A stretch of 64,000 bases of DNA, from NCBI GenBank assembly GCA_009886625.1, contig QXZA01000011.1, forward strand, positions 145,736 through 209,735, in the 5' to 3' direction. The notes beneath the pieces were generated by a model. It was not told where the DNA came from. It did not search any database and saw nothing but the letters and a program-made list of their open reading frames with translations. The position numbers and the translations under genes are program-made. Below are positions 53,836 to 63,272 of the stretch, piece after piece (within the stretch, counting starts at the first letter, position 1; each line of letters starts with the position of its first letter). This DNA comes from Flavobacteriaceae bacterium. GTDB lineage: Bacteria > Bacteroidota > Bacteroidia > Flavobacteriales > Flavobacteriaceae.

Positions 53836-54948
53836 TTAATTTAAAATAGATGAAGCTTCAATATAGTCCAAATTAAAAGCTTCAGCAACTTCCTTATATA
53901 GAACTTTGCCTTTGACAATATTAAGTCCTTTTGCTAATGCGTTATTTTCAAAACAAGCTTTTTTCCATCCTTTATTCGCCAATTGCAAAGCGTAATTTAA
54001 AGTCGCATTCGTTAAGGCTGTTGTGGATGTAAAAGGTACTGCTCCTGGCATATTAGTTACAGCATAATGAATGATTCCTTCTTTTATAACAATAGGATCA
54101 TCATGAGTTGTTGGTTCACTAGTTTCAAAACATCCTCCTTGATCAATCGCAACATCCACTAAAACAGTTCCAGGAAGCATACTTTTAAGCATTTCTTTAC
54201 GAATCAATTTGGGTGCTTTTGACCCTGGAATTAATACTGTTCCAATAATCAAATGGGACCGTTTTACCTCTTGCTCTATAGTGAGAGAATTTGAATATAT
54301 AGGCGTCACATTTGCAGGCATGATGCTCTCCAATTCACGTAAACGATTCAAATTAGTATCCATAATCGTAACATTAGCTCCCAATCCGGCTGCCATTCTA
54401 GCCGCTTCGGTACCTGAAACACCTCCGCCAATAATAAGCACATTTGCAGGTTTAACACCCGATACTCCTCCTAATAAAATCCCTAAACCACCCTGAGGCT
54501 TTTCTAAATATTTAGCCCCCTCTTGTGTTGCCATTCTTCCAGCAACTTCGGACATTGGTATCAATAAAGGAAGTGCTTTATTTTCTTCTACTGTTTCGTA
54601 GGCCAAACAAACTGCTTTGGATTTTATCATTGCGTGAGTTAATGTTTCACTTGATGCAAAATGAAAATAAGTAAATAACAATTGATTGGGCTGAATAAGT
54701 TCATATTCAGCAGCAATCGGTTCTTTTACTTTGATAATCATTTCAGCCTTTTCATACACCTCATTAATTGTCCCCGAAAAGCTACAGCCAACATTTTCAA
54801 ATTCTTGATCTGAAAAACCACTTAACAAACCAGCTCCTGTTTGAATGTTCACTTCATGACCCTCACTAATAAGAGCTTGTGCCCCCGCTGGAGTAAGTCC
54901 TACCCTAGCCTCTTGTGGCTTAATTTCTTTTGGAACTCCAATCTTCAT
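53836..54948 (-). CDS. ald: Alanine dehydrogenase
   Basis: A 370-residue alanine dehydrogenase of the Ald/PNT family: start MKIGVPKEIKPQEARVGLTP, NAD-binding GGGVSGTEAARMAAGLGANVTIMD near 173-196, and DVAIDQGGCFETSEPTTHDDP. It interconverts alanine and pyruvate with NAD. It probably leads the transcript ald-DUF4442-nitronate monooxygenase. Confidence 0.93.
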   Translation of the reverse strand: MKIGVPKEIKPQEARVGLTPAGAQALISEGHEVNIQTGAGLLSGFSDQEFENVGCSFSGTINEVYEKAEMIIKVKEPIAAEYELIQPNQLLFTYFHFASSETLTHAMIKSKAVCLAYETVEENKALPLLIPMSEVAGRMATQEGAKYLEKPQGGLGILLGGVSGVKPANVLIIGGGVSGTEAARMAAGLGANVTIMDTNLNRLRELESIMPANVTPIYSNSLTIEQEVKRSHLIIGTVLIPGSKAPKLIRKEMLKSMLPGTVLVDVAIDQGGCFETSEPTTHDDPIVIKEGIIHYAVTNMPGAVPFTSTTALTNATLNYALQLANKGWKKACFENNALAKGLNIVKGKVLYKEVAEAFNLDYIEASSILN

Positions 54949-55098
54949 AGCTTATAATTTATAGTTTATACCATCCGCTAAATAGTATTTTAAAAGTAAA
55001 TTTTCTTTTCGAAAGATATACATTAAAGGATTATTTCCCAGAAAAAATTTCCAGAAATAGAAACATTTTTCTAACTTGTATTAACCAAATTATACAAA

Positions 55099-55230
55099 AT
55101 GAAATATTTTAACAAAACACGAACTATCGAACAAAAAGTAACTGATCGTGAGACCCTTAGATTACTAGAAAAACAATCACAACTTTTAGAAGCTATCCTA
55201 GTAGAACTTCGTTCTCAAAGGAAAAATTAG
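55099..55230 (+). CDS. Small protein, 43 residues
   Basis: An ATG frame of 43 codons reading MKYFNKTRTIEQKVTDRETL at the start and ending with a Leu/Glu/Gln-rich amphipathic helix (LLEKQSQLLEAILVELRSQ). It is charged, with no cysteine or membrane segment, and is immediately followed by a terminator hairpin, which supports a real transcript. I do not recognise it. It may be a small structural or regulatory helix. Confidence 0.5.
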   Translation: MKYFNKTRTIEQKVTDRETLRLLEKQSQLLEAILVELRSQRKN

Positions 55231-55243
55231 AGAACATTACAAT

Positions 55244-55278
55244 AAAAAAAGCCTTTCATTTCATGAAAAGCTTTTTTT
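55244..55278. terminator. Bidirectional terminator between the small gene and tRNA-Arg
   Basis: A seven-A run with GCCTTTCAT (55251-55259) pairs with ATGAAAAGC and a T-run (55263-55278) around a three-base loop, with one mismatch in the stem. A/T tracts on both sides let it terminate the small gene and the convergent tRNA. Confidence 0.8.
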
Positions 55279-55279
55279 G

Positions 55280-55353
55280 TGAACGCGACAGGATTCGAAC
55301 CTGTGACCGTCTGCTTAGAAGGCAGATGCTCTATCCAGCTGAGCTACGCGTCC
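55280..55353 (-). tRNA. tRNA-Arg, anticodon UCU
   Basis: A 74-base tRNA on the minus strand. The acceptor stem pairs GGACGCG with CGCGTTC (one G-U pair). The D arm is GCTC...GAGC. The anticodon stem-loop reads TCTGC-CTTCTAA-GCAGA, giving anticodon TCT (55317-55319), which decodes AGA. The T arm is ACAGG-TTCGAAT-CCTGT and the discriminator base is A. The CCA end is not encoded. Confidence 0.95.
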
Positions 55354-55469
55354 TAATTTCGACTGCAAATATAGTATTTCTTATATTCAAGTCAATCCCT
55401 GATTTTGAATTTTATTTTACTCTTTTTTATAGGGACTTTTTTAGGTTATAAAGCTAAAAATATTTGTTT

Positions 55470-56975
55470 TTAGAACTTTGTAGTCAATATGGCAAGAAAT
55501 GTCTCAATACCCATTAAATAATTTCCTACTCTTAAATTCTCGTTTGGACTGTGTTGGTTGTTGTCTAAATTTACTGTTGGTACACCAATCGCTGGAACGC
55601 CCAATTCTGAAACAAATGGAGATATAGGTACAGAACCCCCACTAGTTCTAATTATCACAGGCTTTGATTGATAATAGTCCGTTAGTATTTGAGTTAACCA
55701 TTGTCCTTCTTTTGCTTGGGTATTCGTTCTAAATGCTGGGTATGAAACTTTAGCATTCATTTGTACTATTTTATCATAACGCATGCGTTCTTCCGATGAT
55801 GGGACATGATCTAATAGTATGTACCCTAAATTTTGAATATGACTTTTTACTCCTTCAAGTAGAGCCTCAGGATTACTTTCCAAAACCAATCGAATGTCAA
55901 TTTCGGCAGTAGCTGAAGCAGGAATAATGGTACGAGCATCCTTTCCCACCCATCCACTCCGCATTCCACGGATATTTAATGATGGATATTGAATGGATTC
56001 TTGGTAAGTATTTCCTACTTGATCGTTAATTTTTGTCTGTGTTCGTTTTTTAATCGCTGCATCTTCTGATGGAACTCCCTCCAAAACCTTTTTGGTGTTC
56101 TCATCCAATTCAATACCGTCATAAAAACCTGGTATTACGATCCTACCTTCGTCATCCTTCATAGAGGCTAATACTTTGGATAAAGCTAAAGCTGGATTAG
56201 GTAAGTAATTTCCATAATGCCCGCTATGTTGAGATGTTATAGGACCGAAAGTAGTTAAACTCAAGGTTGCAATTCCTCTGTTACCAAAAACTAATGTTGG
56301 AAGTCCACTACTATGCATTGGGCCGTCTAAAATGAGGAGTAAATCTGCAACTAATTCATTTTTGAAAATTTTTACGGCTTCAGGGAGGCCTGGCGAACTC
56401 TGTTCTTCCTCAAAGTCTAAAATTAATTTTATATTAAAAGCAGAATTTTTATTGATTTTCTTTAAATGCTCTAATGCATTAACAAACATGACAAAAGGAC
56501 CCTTGTCATCTGCGCTAGAACGTGCAAAAATTCTTAAATCATTGATAGAATCTCCATTTATAGCATCCCATGAAAGGGATTCAAAATGATCTCCAATTCT
56601 TTGTTTTAATTCTGCTTTATAGGGGTCTTCTTGATTCCATTTAGACAGATCTACAGCCTGACCATCTAAATGCAAATAGAAAGCAATAGTGGGAAGTTTC
56701 TTTTTTACAATTCTGTTTGCTAAAAGTAAAGGTAAATGGGATGTATTCAAACGCTTAAGGTCAAAACCCAGACTTGATAATTGTTGTTCCGCCCAATTGA
56801 TGTTGGCTTCTATTTGCTCCTTTTTAGCAGCATCATTTGGTATTGCTAGAAACGACTTAAATGTATCGATCTGTTTAATTCCTATATCACGAGAAGCAGA
56901 TTGATATGCACGTTGTGCATTTAATGGCAAAAAAACAAGGAGGTAAAGGAGAAATAAATAAGTATTTGATTTCAT
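55470..56975 (-). CDS. Secreted M20 family dipeptidase
   Basis: A 501-residue protein with a signal peptide (to about residue 20, LNAQ) and an M20/ArgE-like fold: FYLHLDGQAVD (zinc His and Asp), RSSADDKGP (bridging Asp), LILDFEEEQSSPG (catalytic Glu), and C-terminal NNQHSPNENL (last His). Such enzymes cleave dipeptides or N-acyl amino acids. It is the second secreted M20 peptidase in the window and has its own -7 box upstream. Confidence 0.87.
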   Translation of the reverse strand: MKSNTYLFLLYLLVFLPLNAQRAYQSASRDIGIKQIDTFKSFLAIPNDAAKKEQIEANINWAEQQLSSLGFDLKRLNTSHLPLLLANRIVKKKLPTIAFYLHLDGQAVDLSKWNQEDPYKAELKQRIGDHFESLSWDAINGDSINDLRIFARSSADDKGPFVMFVNALEHLKKINKNSAFNIKLILDFEEEQSSPGLPEAVKIFKNELVADLLLILDGPMHSSGLPTLVFGNRGIATLSLTTFGPITSQHSGHYGNYLPNPALALSKVLASMKDDEGRIVIPGFYDGIELDENTKKVLEGVPSEDAAIKKRTQTKINDQVGNTYQESIQYPSLNIRGMRSGWVGKDARTIIPASATAEIDIRLVLESNPEALLEGVKSHIQNLGYILLDHVPSSEERMRYDKIVQMNAKVSYPAFRTNTQAKEGQWLTQILTDYYQSKPVIIRTSGGSVPISPFVSELGVPAIGVPTVNLDNNQHSPNENLRVGNYLMGIETFLAILTTKF

Positions 56976-57010
56976 AGAATTTTATAATAATGAATAGTTT
57001 TGAACAAGAT

Positions 57011-57018
57011 CAAATATA
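57011..57018 (-). promoter_or_regulatory. -7 promoter element of the M20 dipeptidase gene
   Basis: On the minus strand TATATTTG is an exact TAnnTTTG, 35 bases before the ATG. There is no clear -33 TTG. Confidence 0.5.
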
Positions 57019-57097
57019 GGAATTGAGAAAGTTGTTTCTAAAGAATAATAAAAAAATTAATTTGTACTTTGGTTTTATAATTATTAAAACACTTTAA

Positions 57098-59296
57098 TTG
57101 AAAAAAGTATTCCTTACCCTCAAATTATTATTTACAACACTACTCTTTGCGCAAAATACTAACCCAAATCAAAGATTAAACTTCAACGCTACTTTTATAG
57201 AAAAGGATCCCATTATTGATGGAAACATCATAAATGAAATGCTATGGAATAAGGTTCCTGTTATTTCAAATATGGAACAAATAAAGCCCAATTATGGAGC
57301 TCCTGTTTCTGAAAAAACGGCAATACGAATTGCATATACCAACAAAACACTTTATGTAGCAGTAATTTGTTATGATCAATCGCCTGAAACTATTGTTGTT
57401 TCAGATTCTAGACGAGATGCAGATCTAAATGATGATGATAGTTTTCTTTTTATTTTAGATACATATAATGATCAACAAAATGGATTTTTATTTGGAACCA
57501 ATGCTGATGGAATGGAATATGATGCACAAATTGATCGAGAAGGTGAAGGTAATTTTAGTGCTAATAGACAACAAGGAGGGGTTGTGGGTGGAACCAATAT
57601 TAATTGGGATGCCTCATGGGAAGTGAAAACTGAAACTGGCGATTACGGATGGAGTGCTGAATTTGCAATACCCTTGCGATCCATACGTTTTAATAGTGGA
57701 GCTGATAAAACATGGGGAATTAACTTTCAAAGAAATATTAGCAAACGCAGTGAAACAGCTTATTGGGCTAATCTCCCCCTTGGATTTGATATCAAACGTG
57801 TTTCCCTAGCTGGAAAAATGAATGGGCTAAATTTAAAATCTCCAAAAAATCTTAAAGTGATTCCCTACGTATTGACTCAAGGTGTAAATGACAAAACAGC
57901 ATTAAACAACAACAATAGTTCTGCTGCTATAGGGGGTGACATAAAATACAGTCTTACCCCAGGTCTAACCCTTGATGTTACTTATAATACAGATTTTGCG
58001 CAAGTAGAAGTAGATGAACAACAAGTTAACTTGGATCGTTTTAATTTATTTTTCCCTGAAAAACGGCCCTTTTTTCTTGAAAATGCAGGACAATTTAGTG
58101 TAGGAAGTGCTGGGGAAGTAGACTTGTTTTTTAGCCGTCGAATTGGAATTGGATCTGATGGATCACTAGTTCCGATTATTGGAGGATCAAGAGTATCAGG
58201 TAAAGTAGGACAAACCAATGTGGGTCTTTTAAGTATGTTTACCGATGAAATTGAAAACACTGATATTGTTAAAAATAATTATTCAGTTGCAAGAGTTAAT
58301 CACGATTTTGCAACAAGTAGATCCTCAATTGGTGGTGTTTTTGTAAACCGATCAGGGATCAATTTACCCGATGATTACAACCGTGTATACGCAGTGGATG
58401 GTAAATTAGGCTTAGGTAAAAAGGCTCAGCTTAGCGGATTTGTTTCAAAAAGTACCACTCCAGGAATTACGTCTGGCGATCATGCTTTTAAGTTCTTAGG
58501 AGTGTACAATTGGAACGGTTGGAATCTTCGAGGCGGCTATACCGAAGTTGGAGAAGGCTTTAATCCTGAAGTAGGTTTCTTATTACGAGAATCATTTAGA
58601 AAACCTGAATTCTTGATTTTTAAACAATGGAGACCCAAAAATACAGGGAAACTTCTTGAAGTAAGACCCCATGTTTCCTATCGAGGATATTGGGATTTTA
58701 ACAATAATCTTGTCACTAGTTTTTTACACGTTGACAACCATTGGGTATGGGAAAGTGGCTTTGAAATACATACAGGGATAAACTTTACTAAAGAAGGTGT
58801 TTTAACTCCTTTTTCAATTTCTAATGTTGAAATTCCAGTTGGAGTATATGATCATAGTGAATTTCAATTAGTGTTGATGACCAATGCTAACAAACAACTA
58901 TACTTCCAAACAAGAACAGTAATTGGTGGATATTTTGGTGGGAATCGTTTTTCCAGTAACAATAAGGTAAATTTCAGGATTGGAGATCGATTTAACACCT
59001 CAGGAACGCTAAATTACAATCGACTAAATCTCCCAAATGGAACTGTAAACGCTATCATTAGTGGAGCACGGTTTGCATATTCTTTTACTCCTCGGATGTT
59101 TTTGCAAAGTTTGATTCAATATAATAATGTATCAAAAATTGCTTCTGTTAATGCGCGTTTTGGTTGGCTACAAAATGCTAATACCGGATTATTTATAGTA
59201 TTCAATATTATTCAAGATAATGATTATAAGGATCTTTTAAATAACCAAAGCGTCACTCTAAAATATAGTTATCAGTTTGATGTATTGAAAAAGTAA
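57098..59296 (+). CDS. DUF5916 outer-membrane protein with CBM9-like domain
   Basis: A 732-residue protein with a signal peptide (to about residue 18, LLFAQ). A CBM9-like beta-sandwich (about 30-215: DPIIDGNIINEMLWNKVP ... WSAEFAIPLRSIRF) is followed by a DUF5916 barrel (about 230-732), with LFFPEKRPFFLENAGQF as its diagnostic loop. The start is TTG (57098), followed by two lysine codons. Members sit in the outer membrane; one may guess carbohydrate or peptide binding, but no function is established. It converges on the M19 gene with three bases between. Confidence 0.83.
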   Translation: MKKVFLTLKLLFTTLLFAQNTNPNQRLNFNATFIEKDPIIDGNIINEMLWNKVPVISNMEQIKPNYGAPVSEKTAIRIAYTNKTLYVAVICYDQSPETIVVSDSRRDADLNDDDSFLFILDTYNDQQNGFLFGTNADGMEYDAQIDREGEGNFSANRQQGGVVGGTNINWDASWEVKTETGDYGWSAEFAIPLRSIRFNSGADKTWGINFQRNISKRSETAYWANLPLGFDIKRVSLAGKMNGLNLKSPKNLKVIPYVLTQGVNDKTALNNNNSSAAIGGDIKYSLTPGLTLDVTYNTDFAQVEVDEQQVNLDRFNLFFPEKRPFFLENAGQFSVGSAGEVDLFFSRRIGIGSDGSLVPIIGGSRVSGKVGQTNVGLLSMFTDEIENTDIVKNNYSVARVNHDFATSRSSIGGVFVNRSGINLPDDYNRVYAVDGKLGLGKKAQLSGFVSKSTTPGITSGDHAFKFLGVYNWNGWNLRGGYTEVGEGFNPEVGFLLRESFRKPEFLIFKQWRPKNTGKLLEVRPHVSYRGYWDFNNNLVTSFLHVDNHWVWESGFEIHTGINFTKEGVLTPFSISNVEIPVGVYDHSEFQLVLMTNANKQLYFQTRTVIGGYFGGNRFSSNNKVNFRIGDRFNTSGTLNYNRLNLPNGTVNAIISGARFAYSFTPRMFLQSLIQYNNVSKIASVNARFGWLQNANTGLFIVFNIIQDNDYKDLLNNQSVTLKYSYQFDVLKK

Positions 59297-59299
59297 CCA

Positions 59300-60370
59300 C
59301 TATTTGGGTAAATGTTTCATTAAAAATGAGATTCCATTTTTATTAAAGATATTTTCAATATCATTAGATGAATACCCTCTGTTGGTCAAGGTTTGATCTA
59401 ACTTTTGAAGATCTGCTATAGTATCCAGATCATTAGGGCATTGTTCGATGCCAAAGCCGCCATCTAAATCTGACCCGATCATGACATGTTTAGAGTTTCC
59501 CGCCAACTGACAAATATGATCAATATGATTGGCTATTGTTTCTAAAGACACTCCGCTTTCTCTTGGTTGTGTTATACCTCGTTGCCAATTAGGAAATAAC
59601 ATCCATGCGTCAAAAGCCATTCCAATTAGGCTTCCACGTTCTAATAAAGACTTAATTTGACTGTCATTAAATTGACGATGATTAGGTACTAATGTTCTAC
59701 ACATACTATGACTAGCCCAGATGGGGCCATCATATTGTTCCATAGTTTCCCAAAAACTTTGATCACAAAGGTGAGTCACATCTAAAATAAGTTTTAAAGA
59801 AGCAATTTCTTTTAATAAGGTTTTTCCATTCTCACCAATACCTCCCTCTGAATCAGTCCCAAAAGCATAGGTTCCAGGACCATAGTGTGCAGGCCCTATA
59901 GCACGTAAACCTTCTTCATAGGCTAGGTGCAAATGTTCCATTGAAACAATCGAATCTGCCCCTTCTAAACTCAAAATATATCCTAAAGGTAATAGGCTAG
60001 AATCGGTCTCCCAAGCTGATAAATGAGCTGAAAGTGCTGCTGCTGTTTTAATCTGGATCAGCTCCTCCCCTTTTTCCATTGTTCGGTACCAAGCCAACTG
60101 TCCTTGAGTTTGTGCCCATGCTTGTTCTGGAGAATTCCAACCTGGTAAAGGGTTGCTTTCTTTAACATAGCGAGCAATAAGTGTTGCAACACAAAGTCCA
60201 ATATTACCATTTCTAAGTGCAGGAAACGAAACTGTTCCTCTTCCTCTGTCTGGAAAGTCTGTAAGACCGGCTTCTTGATCTCGAATTTGACAGACCGTTT
60301 TTCGTAAATCACGATTCCACTCCATAGCATTCATCGAGAGGTCCAGATGTGCATCGAAAATAAATTTCAT
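59300..60370 (-). CDS. Membrane dipeptidase (peptidase M19)
   Basis: A 356-residue M19 renal-dipeptidase-type enzyme. Zinc ligands are visible: DAHLDLSM (HxD), SLEGADS (bridging Glu), DVTHL and ASHSMCR (histidines), and GSDLDGG (Asp). The family hydrolyses dipeptides, notably those with a D-residue at the C-terminus. It is cytoplasmic (no signal peptide), and last in the permease-RidA-D-TA-M19 operon, two bases after the D-threonine-aldolase-like gene. Confidence 0.88.
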   Translation of the reverse strand: MKFIFDAHLDLSMNAMEWNRDLRKTVCQIRDQEAGLTDFPDRGRGTVSFPALRNGNIGLCVATLIARYVKESNPLPGWNSPEQAWAQTQGQLAWYRTMEKGEELIQIKTAAALSAHLSAWETDSSLLPLGYILSLEGADSIVSMEHLHLAYEEGLRAIGPAHYGPGTYAFGTDSEGGIGENGKTLLKEIASLKLILDVTHLCDQSFWETMEQYDGPIWASHSMCRTLVPNHRQFNDSQIKSLLERGSLIGMAFDAWMLFPNWQRGITQPRESGVSLETIANHIDHICQLAGNSKHVMIGSDLDGGFGIEQCPNDLDTIADLQKLDQTLTNRGYSSNDIENIFNKNGISFLMKHLPK

Positions 60371-60372
60371 AA

Positions 60373-61482
60373 TTAAATTTCTAAATGATAATTACGAGCA
60401 TCTATTTTCCACGAAGCACCCAAATTTCCTTGATGAACAGTGTACGCTTTATTAAATTTGGCTACCGTAGGACAAATATGATAGGGAATAGCATAAAACA
60501 AGTCCCCTACTTTAAATGTATTCTCTTCTGTATATTCAATAATTAAATGCTCTTCACTTTGACCTTTATGCACAGCCCCTTCCAAACCGAAAATCTCTAC
60601 TCGAGGCAAAGGCATTTCTGAAGCAATTGCTTTATGTCCTAAATCAAAACAAAAAATGTTCTTATTAGGTATGCTGATCAATCGTGTTACGACTACAGCA
60701 GCGTTTAAAAACGGAGATTCTTCCCAAATACTTCTATATCCCAGATCCCATAATAAAGTTGTTCCAGGGCTTAATATCACCTTTGTATTTAATGAATGAG
60801 GGAAAAAGCTTGGGGATCCTCCCGCAATTATATTTGGTACGTTTCCCCCATTGGATTCTATGGTTTCTATCAATTGATTCACAGTAGCAAAATCCGAATT
60901 ACATTTCTTTATTCGATTCTCAAGCTTCAATGGACGGATGTGTCCGTCATAAACATGCAGGCCTTGAAATTCAAGAAGTTTATCCTTTATTAGTGTTTCA
61001 AATAATAAATAAGCTAATTCTGGAACAATCCCTGTTCTGTTCATTCCATTATTGATATCAATCCAAAGGGACAATTCTTGATTAAGTGCTGCAGCTAAAG
61101 TTGAGAATAAATGTAGAGAATCTAGGTTGTCTACAAGAGTTGAAAACTGAATTTGTGGATTGCTTGCTTGAAGAGATAAAAAGTATTTTGCTTTCTCCTC
61201 TGTGGGTTGATGAGCTAATAAAATATGGGTAACATTACAAGAAATCAAAAGCTCAACTTCCCCGAGAGTAGCGCACTTAAAACGTGTGATTCCCTGTTCC
61301 ATCTGGAGTTTGACAACTTCCCGCATTTTATGCGTCTTTATATGAGGCCATAAGCGTCCAATCCCTCCAGCAATTTTAATCATGGAAGTAATGTTCTCTT
61401 TAATCCGTTCTGGATAGACTAATAAACCTGGAGTGAGGAGTTTTTTTTCTTCTTTTACTTTATACCAATGCGTTGTCTCCAT
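60373..61482 (-). CDS. D-threonine aldolase-like PLP enzyme
   Basis: A 369-residue fold-III PLP enzyme of the D-TA/DSD1 family. The Schiff-base Lys lies in LWPHIKTHKM near 48. It also has HVYDGHIRP near 178, IAGGSPSFFPHS near 222, and the C-terminal VPYHICPTV-like segment AIPYHICPTVAKF with His and Cys for the metal ion. It cleaves D-threonine or D-3-hydroxy amino acids to glycine and aldehyde, or dehydrates D-serine. Which of these applies cannot be read directly. It is six bases after the RidA gene. Confidence 0.85.
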   Translation of the reverse strand: METTHWYKVKEEKKLLTPGLLVYPERIKENITSMIKIAGGIGRLWPHIKTHKMREVVKLQMEQGITRFKCATLGEVELLISCNVTHILLAHQPTEEKAKYFLSLQASNPQIQFSTLVDNLDSLHLFSTLAAALNQELSLWIDINNGMNRTGIVPELAYLLFETLIKDKLLEFQGLHVYDGHIRPLKLENRIKKCNSDFATVNQLIETIESNGGNVPNIIAGGSPSFFPHSLNTKVILSPGTTLLWDLGYRSIWEESPFLNAAVVVTRLISIPNKNIFCFDLGHKAIASEMPLPRVEIFGLEGAVHKGQSEEHLIIEYTEENTFKVGDLFYAIPYHICPTVAKFNKAYTVHQGNLGASWKIDARNYHLEI

Positions 61483-61488
61483 ATTAAA

Positions 61489-61956
61489 TTATGGTTCTAA
61501 TAAAAACATAGCTTCAATCTCCACCGCAATATTATCTGGTAAAGACATCCCTACTGCACTACGAACTCCAATTCCATTTTCAGTTCCAAAAATATCTGCC
61601 ATGAGTTCACTAAAACCATTAATGACATAAGGGTGATTTCTAAATTCGGGAGTTGCATTTACCATTCCCAAAACCTTGATCACTCGTTTTATAGTTATAG
61701 AAGATGGTGCGTGAGTAACTATGGAAGAAAGCATGGTTAATCCCACTTGTCGGGCAGCATGTTTTGCCTCATCTTTATTTAAATCTGAGCCCACTTTACC
61801 TTCAATTAATCCTCCATCGTTGAGCACTGGCCCTTGACCCGAAACATATAAATGATTGTCTAAAATCAATATAGGCTTATACACTCCAGCAGGTTTAGGT
61901 GCTGGGGGAAGAACTAATCCCAGAGATTCAATCCTACTTTTTAGTTGCTGACTCAT
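61489..61956 (-). CDS. RidA family protein (YjgF-like), second copy
   Basis: A 155-residue RidA-type protein of the longer YjgF/chorismate-mutase-like branch: LVLPPAPKPAGVYKP, YVSGQGPVLNDGG and GVRSAVGMSLPDNIAVEIE, with the family Arg in the VRSAVG segment. It would clear 2-aminoacrylate or imines produced by PLP enzymes such as the neighbouring D-TA-like one. ATG 61956 overlaps the permease stop (ATGA); a longer frame to 62028 has a poor N-terminus and is rejected. Confidence 0.87.
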   Translation of the reverse strand: MSQQLKSRIESLGLVLPPAPKPAGVYKPILILDNHLYVSGQGPVLNDGGLIEGKVGSDLNKDEAKHAARQVGLTMLSSIVTHAPSSITIKRVIKVLGMVNATPEFRNHPYVINGFSELMADIFGTENGIGVRSAVGMSLPDNIAVEIEAMFLLEP

Positions 61957-63272
61957 ACTATAAAATTTTCTAAAATTAAAACACCTAAGAGACCGCTTAT
62001 CCCTATAGACGTTTCCATAACTGTCCAAGTGGAGAGGGTTTCTTTAATACTCAAATTAAAATATTCTTTAAACAACCAAAAGCCGCTATCATTAACATGA
62101 GATAGCATTAAGCTTCCAGATCCTATGGCAAGTACCATCAATTCTGGACTTACTCCTGAACTCTGAACCAAAGGCAATACAATTCCCGCTGTTGTTAAAC
62201 CTGCGACCGTTGCAGAACCAACAGAAAAACGAATTAGTGTTGCAATTAACCACGCAATTATGAGTGGAGACATTGAGGTCAGCTCCAAAAGGCTCCCTAT
62301 ATAATTACTTACTCCACTATCGATCAGAATTTGTTTTAATGCTCCTGCTCCTGAAATAATTAATAAAACCATTGTAATCCCTGAGACTGCTGTTCCAAAA
62401 ATTTTCATGATCCCTTCCATTGAATTTCCTCTTGCAATTCCAAGTGTGTAGATCCCGATTAAAACAGTCAATAAGAGCGCAATCACAGGATTTCCAATGA
62501 ATTTAATCGCAGAATATAAAAAATGATTAACGGCAATAAAACTTGTTACAATAGTAGAGAAACCGATGAGAATAACAGGGAGCAAAGCAGTGATTAAGCT
62601 GTTTGATAAACTCGGTAATTCCTCTTCTTCAAATACTTTAGAGGCCATAAATTCCTTTAGTGGTTTGGCTTCCACCTTTGGAATAAAACGAGTTAGCAAA
62701 GGGCCCGAAATAAGAATTGCAGGGATGGCTACAATAATACCATAAATTAGTGTTTTTCCTAAATCAGCTTCAAACATTATAGATAATGCTGAGGGAGCTG
62801 GATGAGGAGGTAAAAAACCATGGGTAACCGATAAGGCTGCAAGCATGGGTAGTGCGATTGAGATCAAAGAAAGTCCTGTTGCAGTTGCTACAGTAAAAAC
62901 CAAAGGCACTAGAATTACAAATCCTACAGAATAGAACATAGTAATACCAACAATAAAACCGGTTAGCATGACTGCAGTTCGTGTATTCTTAATTCCAAAA
63001 ATGGATATTAATCCATTGGTTATTTTCTGGGCCGCACCACTTTCAGCCACTAACTTTCCTAACATCGCCCCCAAACCTAATATCATCACTAAAAACCCAA
63101 GGGTGTTGCCTATTCCTTTTTCAATAGAACCCACAATTGCATTTAATTCCATACCCTGTCCTATTCCAATAGCGATAGAAACCAATATAAATGCAATAAA
63201 CGCATTAAGTCTAAAAACGATGATCAATAAAAAAAGGAAAAGTATTCCCAGAGAAATTATAATTAATGGCAT
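61953..63272 (-). CDS. GntP-family permease (gluconate/D-serine type)
   Basis: A 439-residue membrane protein of the GntP family with about 12-14 helices: MELNAIVGSIEKGIGNTLGFLVMILGLGAMLGKL near 40 and FLPPHPAPSALSIMFEADLGKT near 152. Characterised members carry gluconate or related acids, and DsdX carries D-serine. It heads the operon permease-RidA-D-TA-M19, which makes a D-amino acid a plausible cargo (inference). Confidence 0.85.
   Translation of the reverse strand: MPLIIISLGILFLFLLIIVFRLNAFIAFILVSIAIGIGQGMELNAIVGSIEKGIGNTLGFLVMILGLGAMLGKLVAESGAAQKITNGLISIFGIKNTRTAVMLTGFIVGITMFYSVGFVILVPLVFTVATATGLSLISIALPMLAALSVTHGFLPPHPAPSALSIMFEADLGKTLIYGIIVAIPAILISGPLLTRFIPKVEAKPLKEFMASKVFEEEELPSLSNSLITALLPVILIGFSTIVTSFIAVNHFLYSAIKFIGNPVIALLLTVLIGIYTLGIARGNSMEGIMKIFGTAVSGITMVLLIISGAGALKQILIDSGVSNYIGSLLELTSMSPLIIAWLIATLIRFSVGSATVAGLTTAGIVLPLVQSSGVSPELMVLAIGSGSLMLSHVNDSGFWLFKEYFNLSIKETLSTWTVMETSIGISGLLGVLILENFIV

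Noticed and set aside
61957..62028. Longer N-terminus for the RidA gene at 61489
   Set aside because: It overlaps the permease coding region and has no RidA-like sequence; ATG 61956 forms the usual ATGA coupling.
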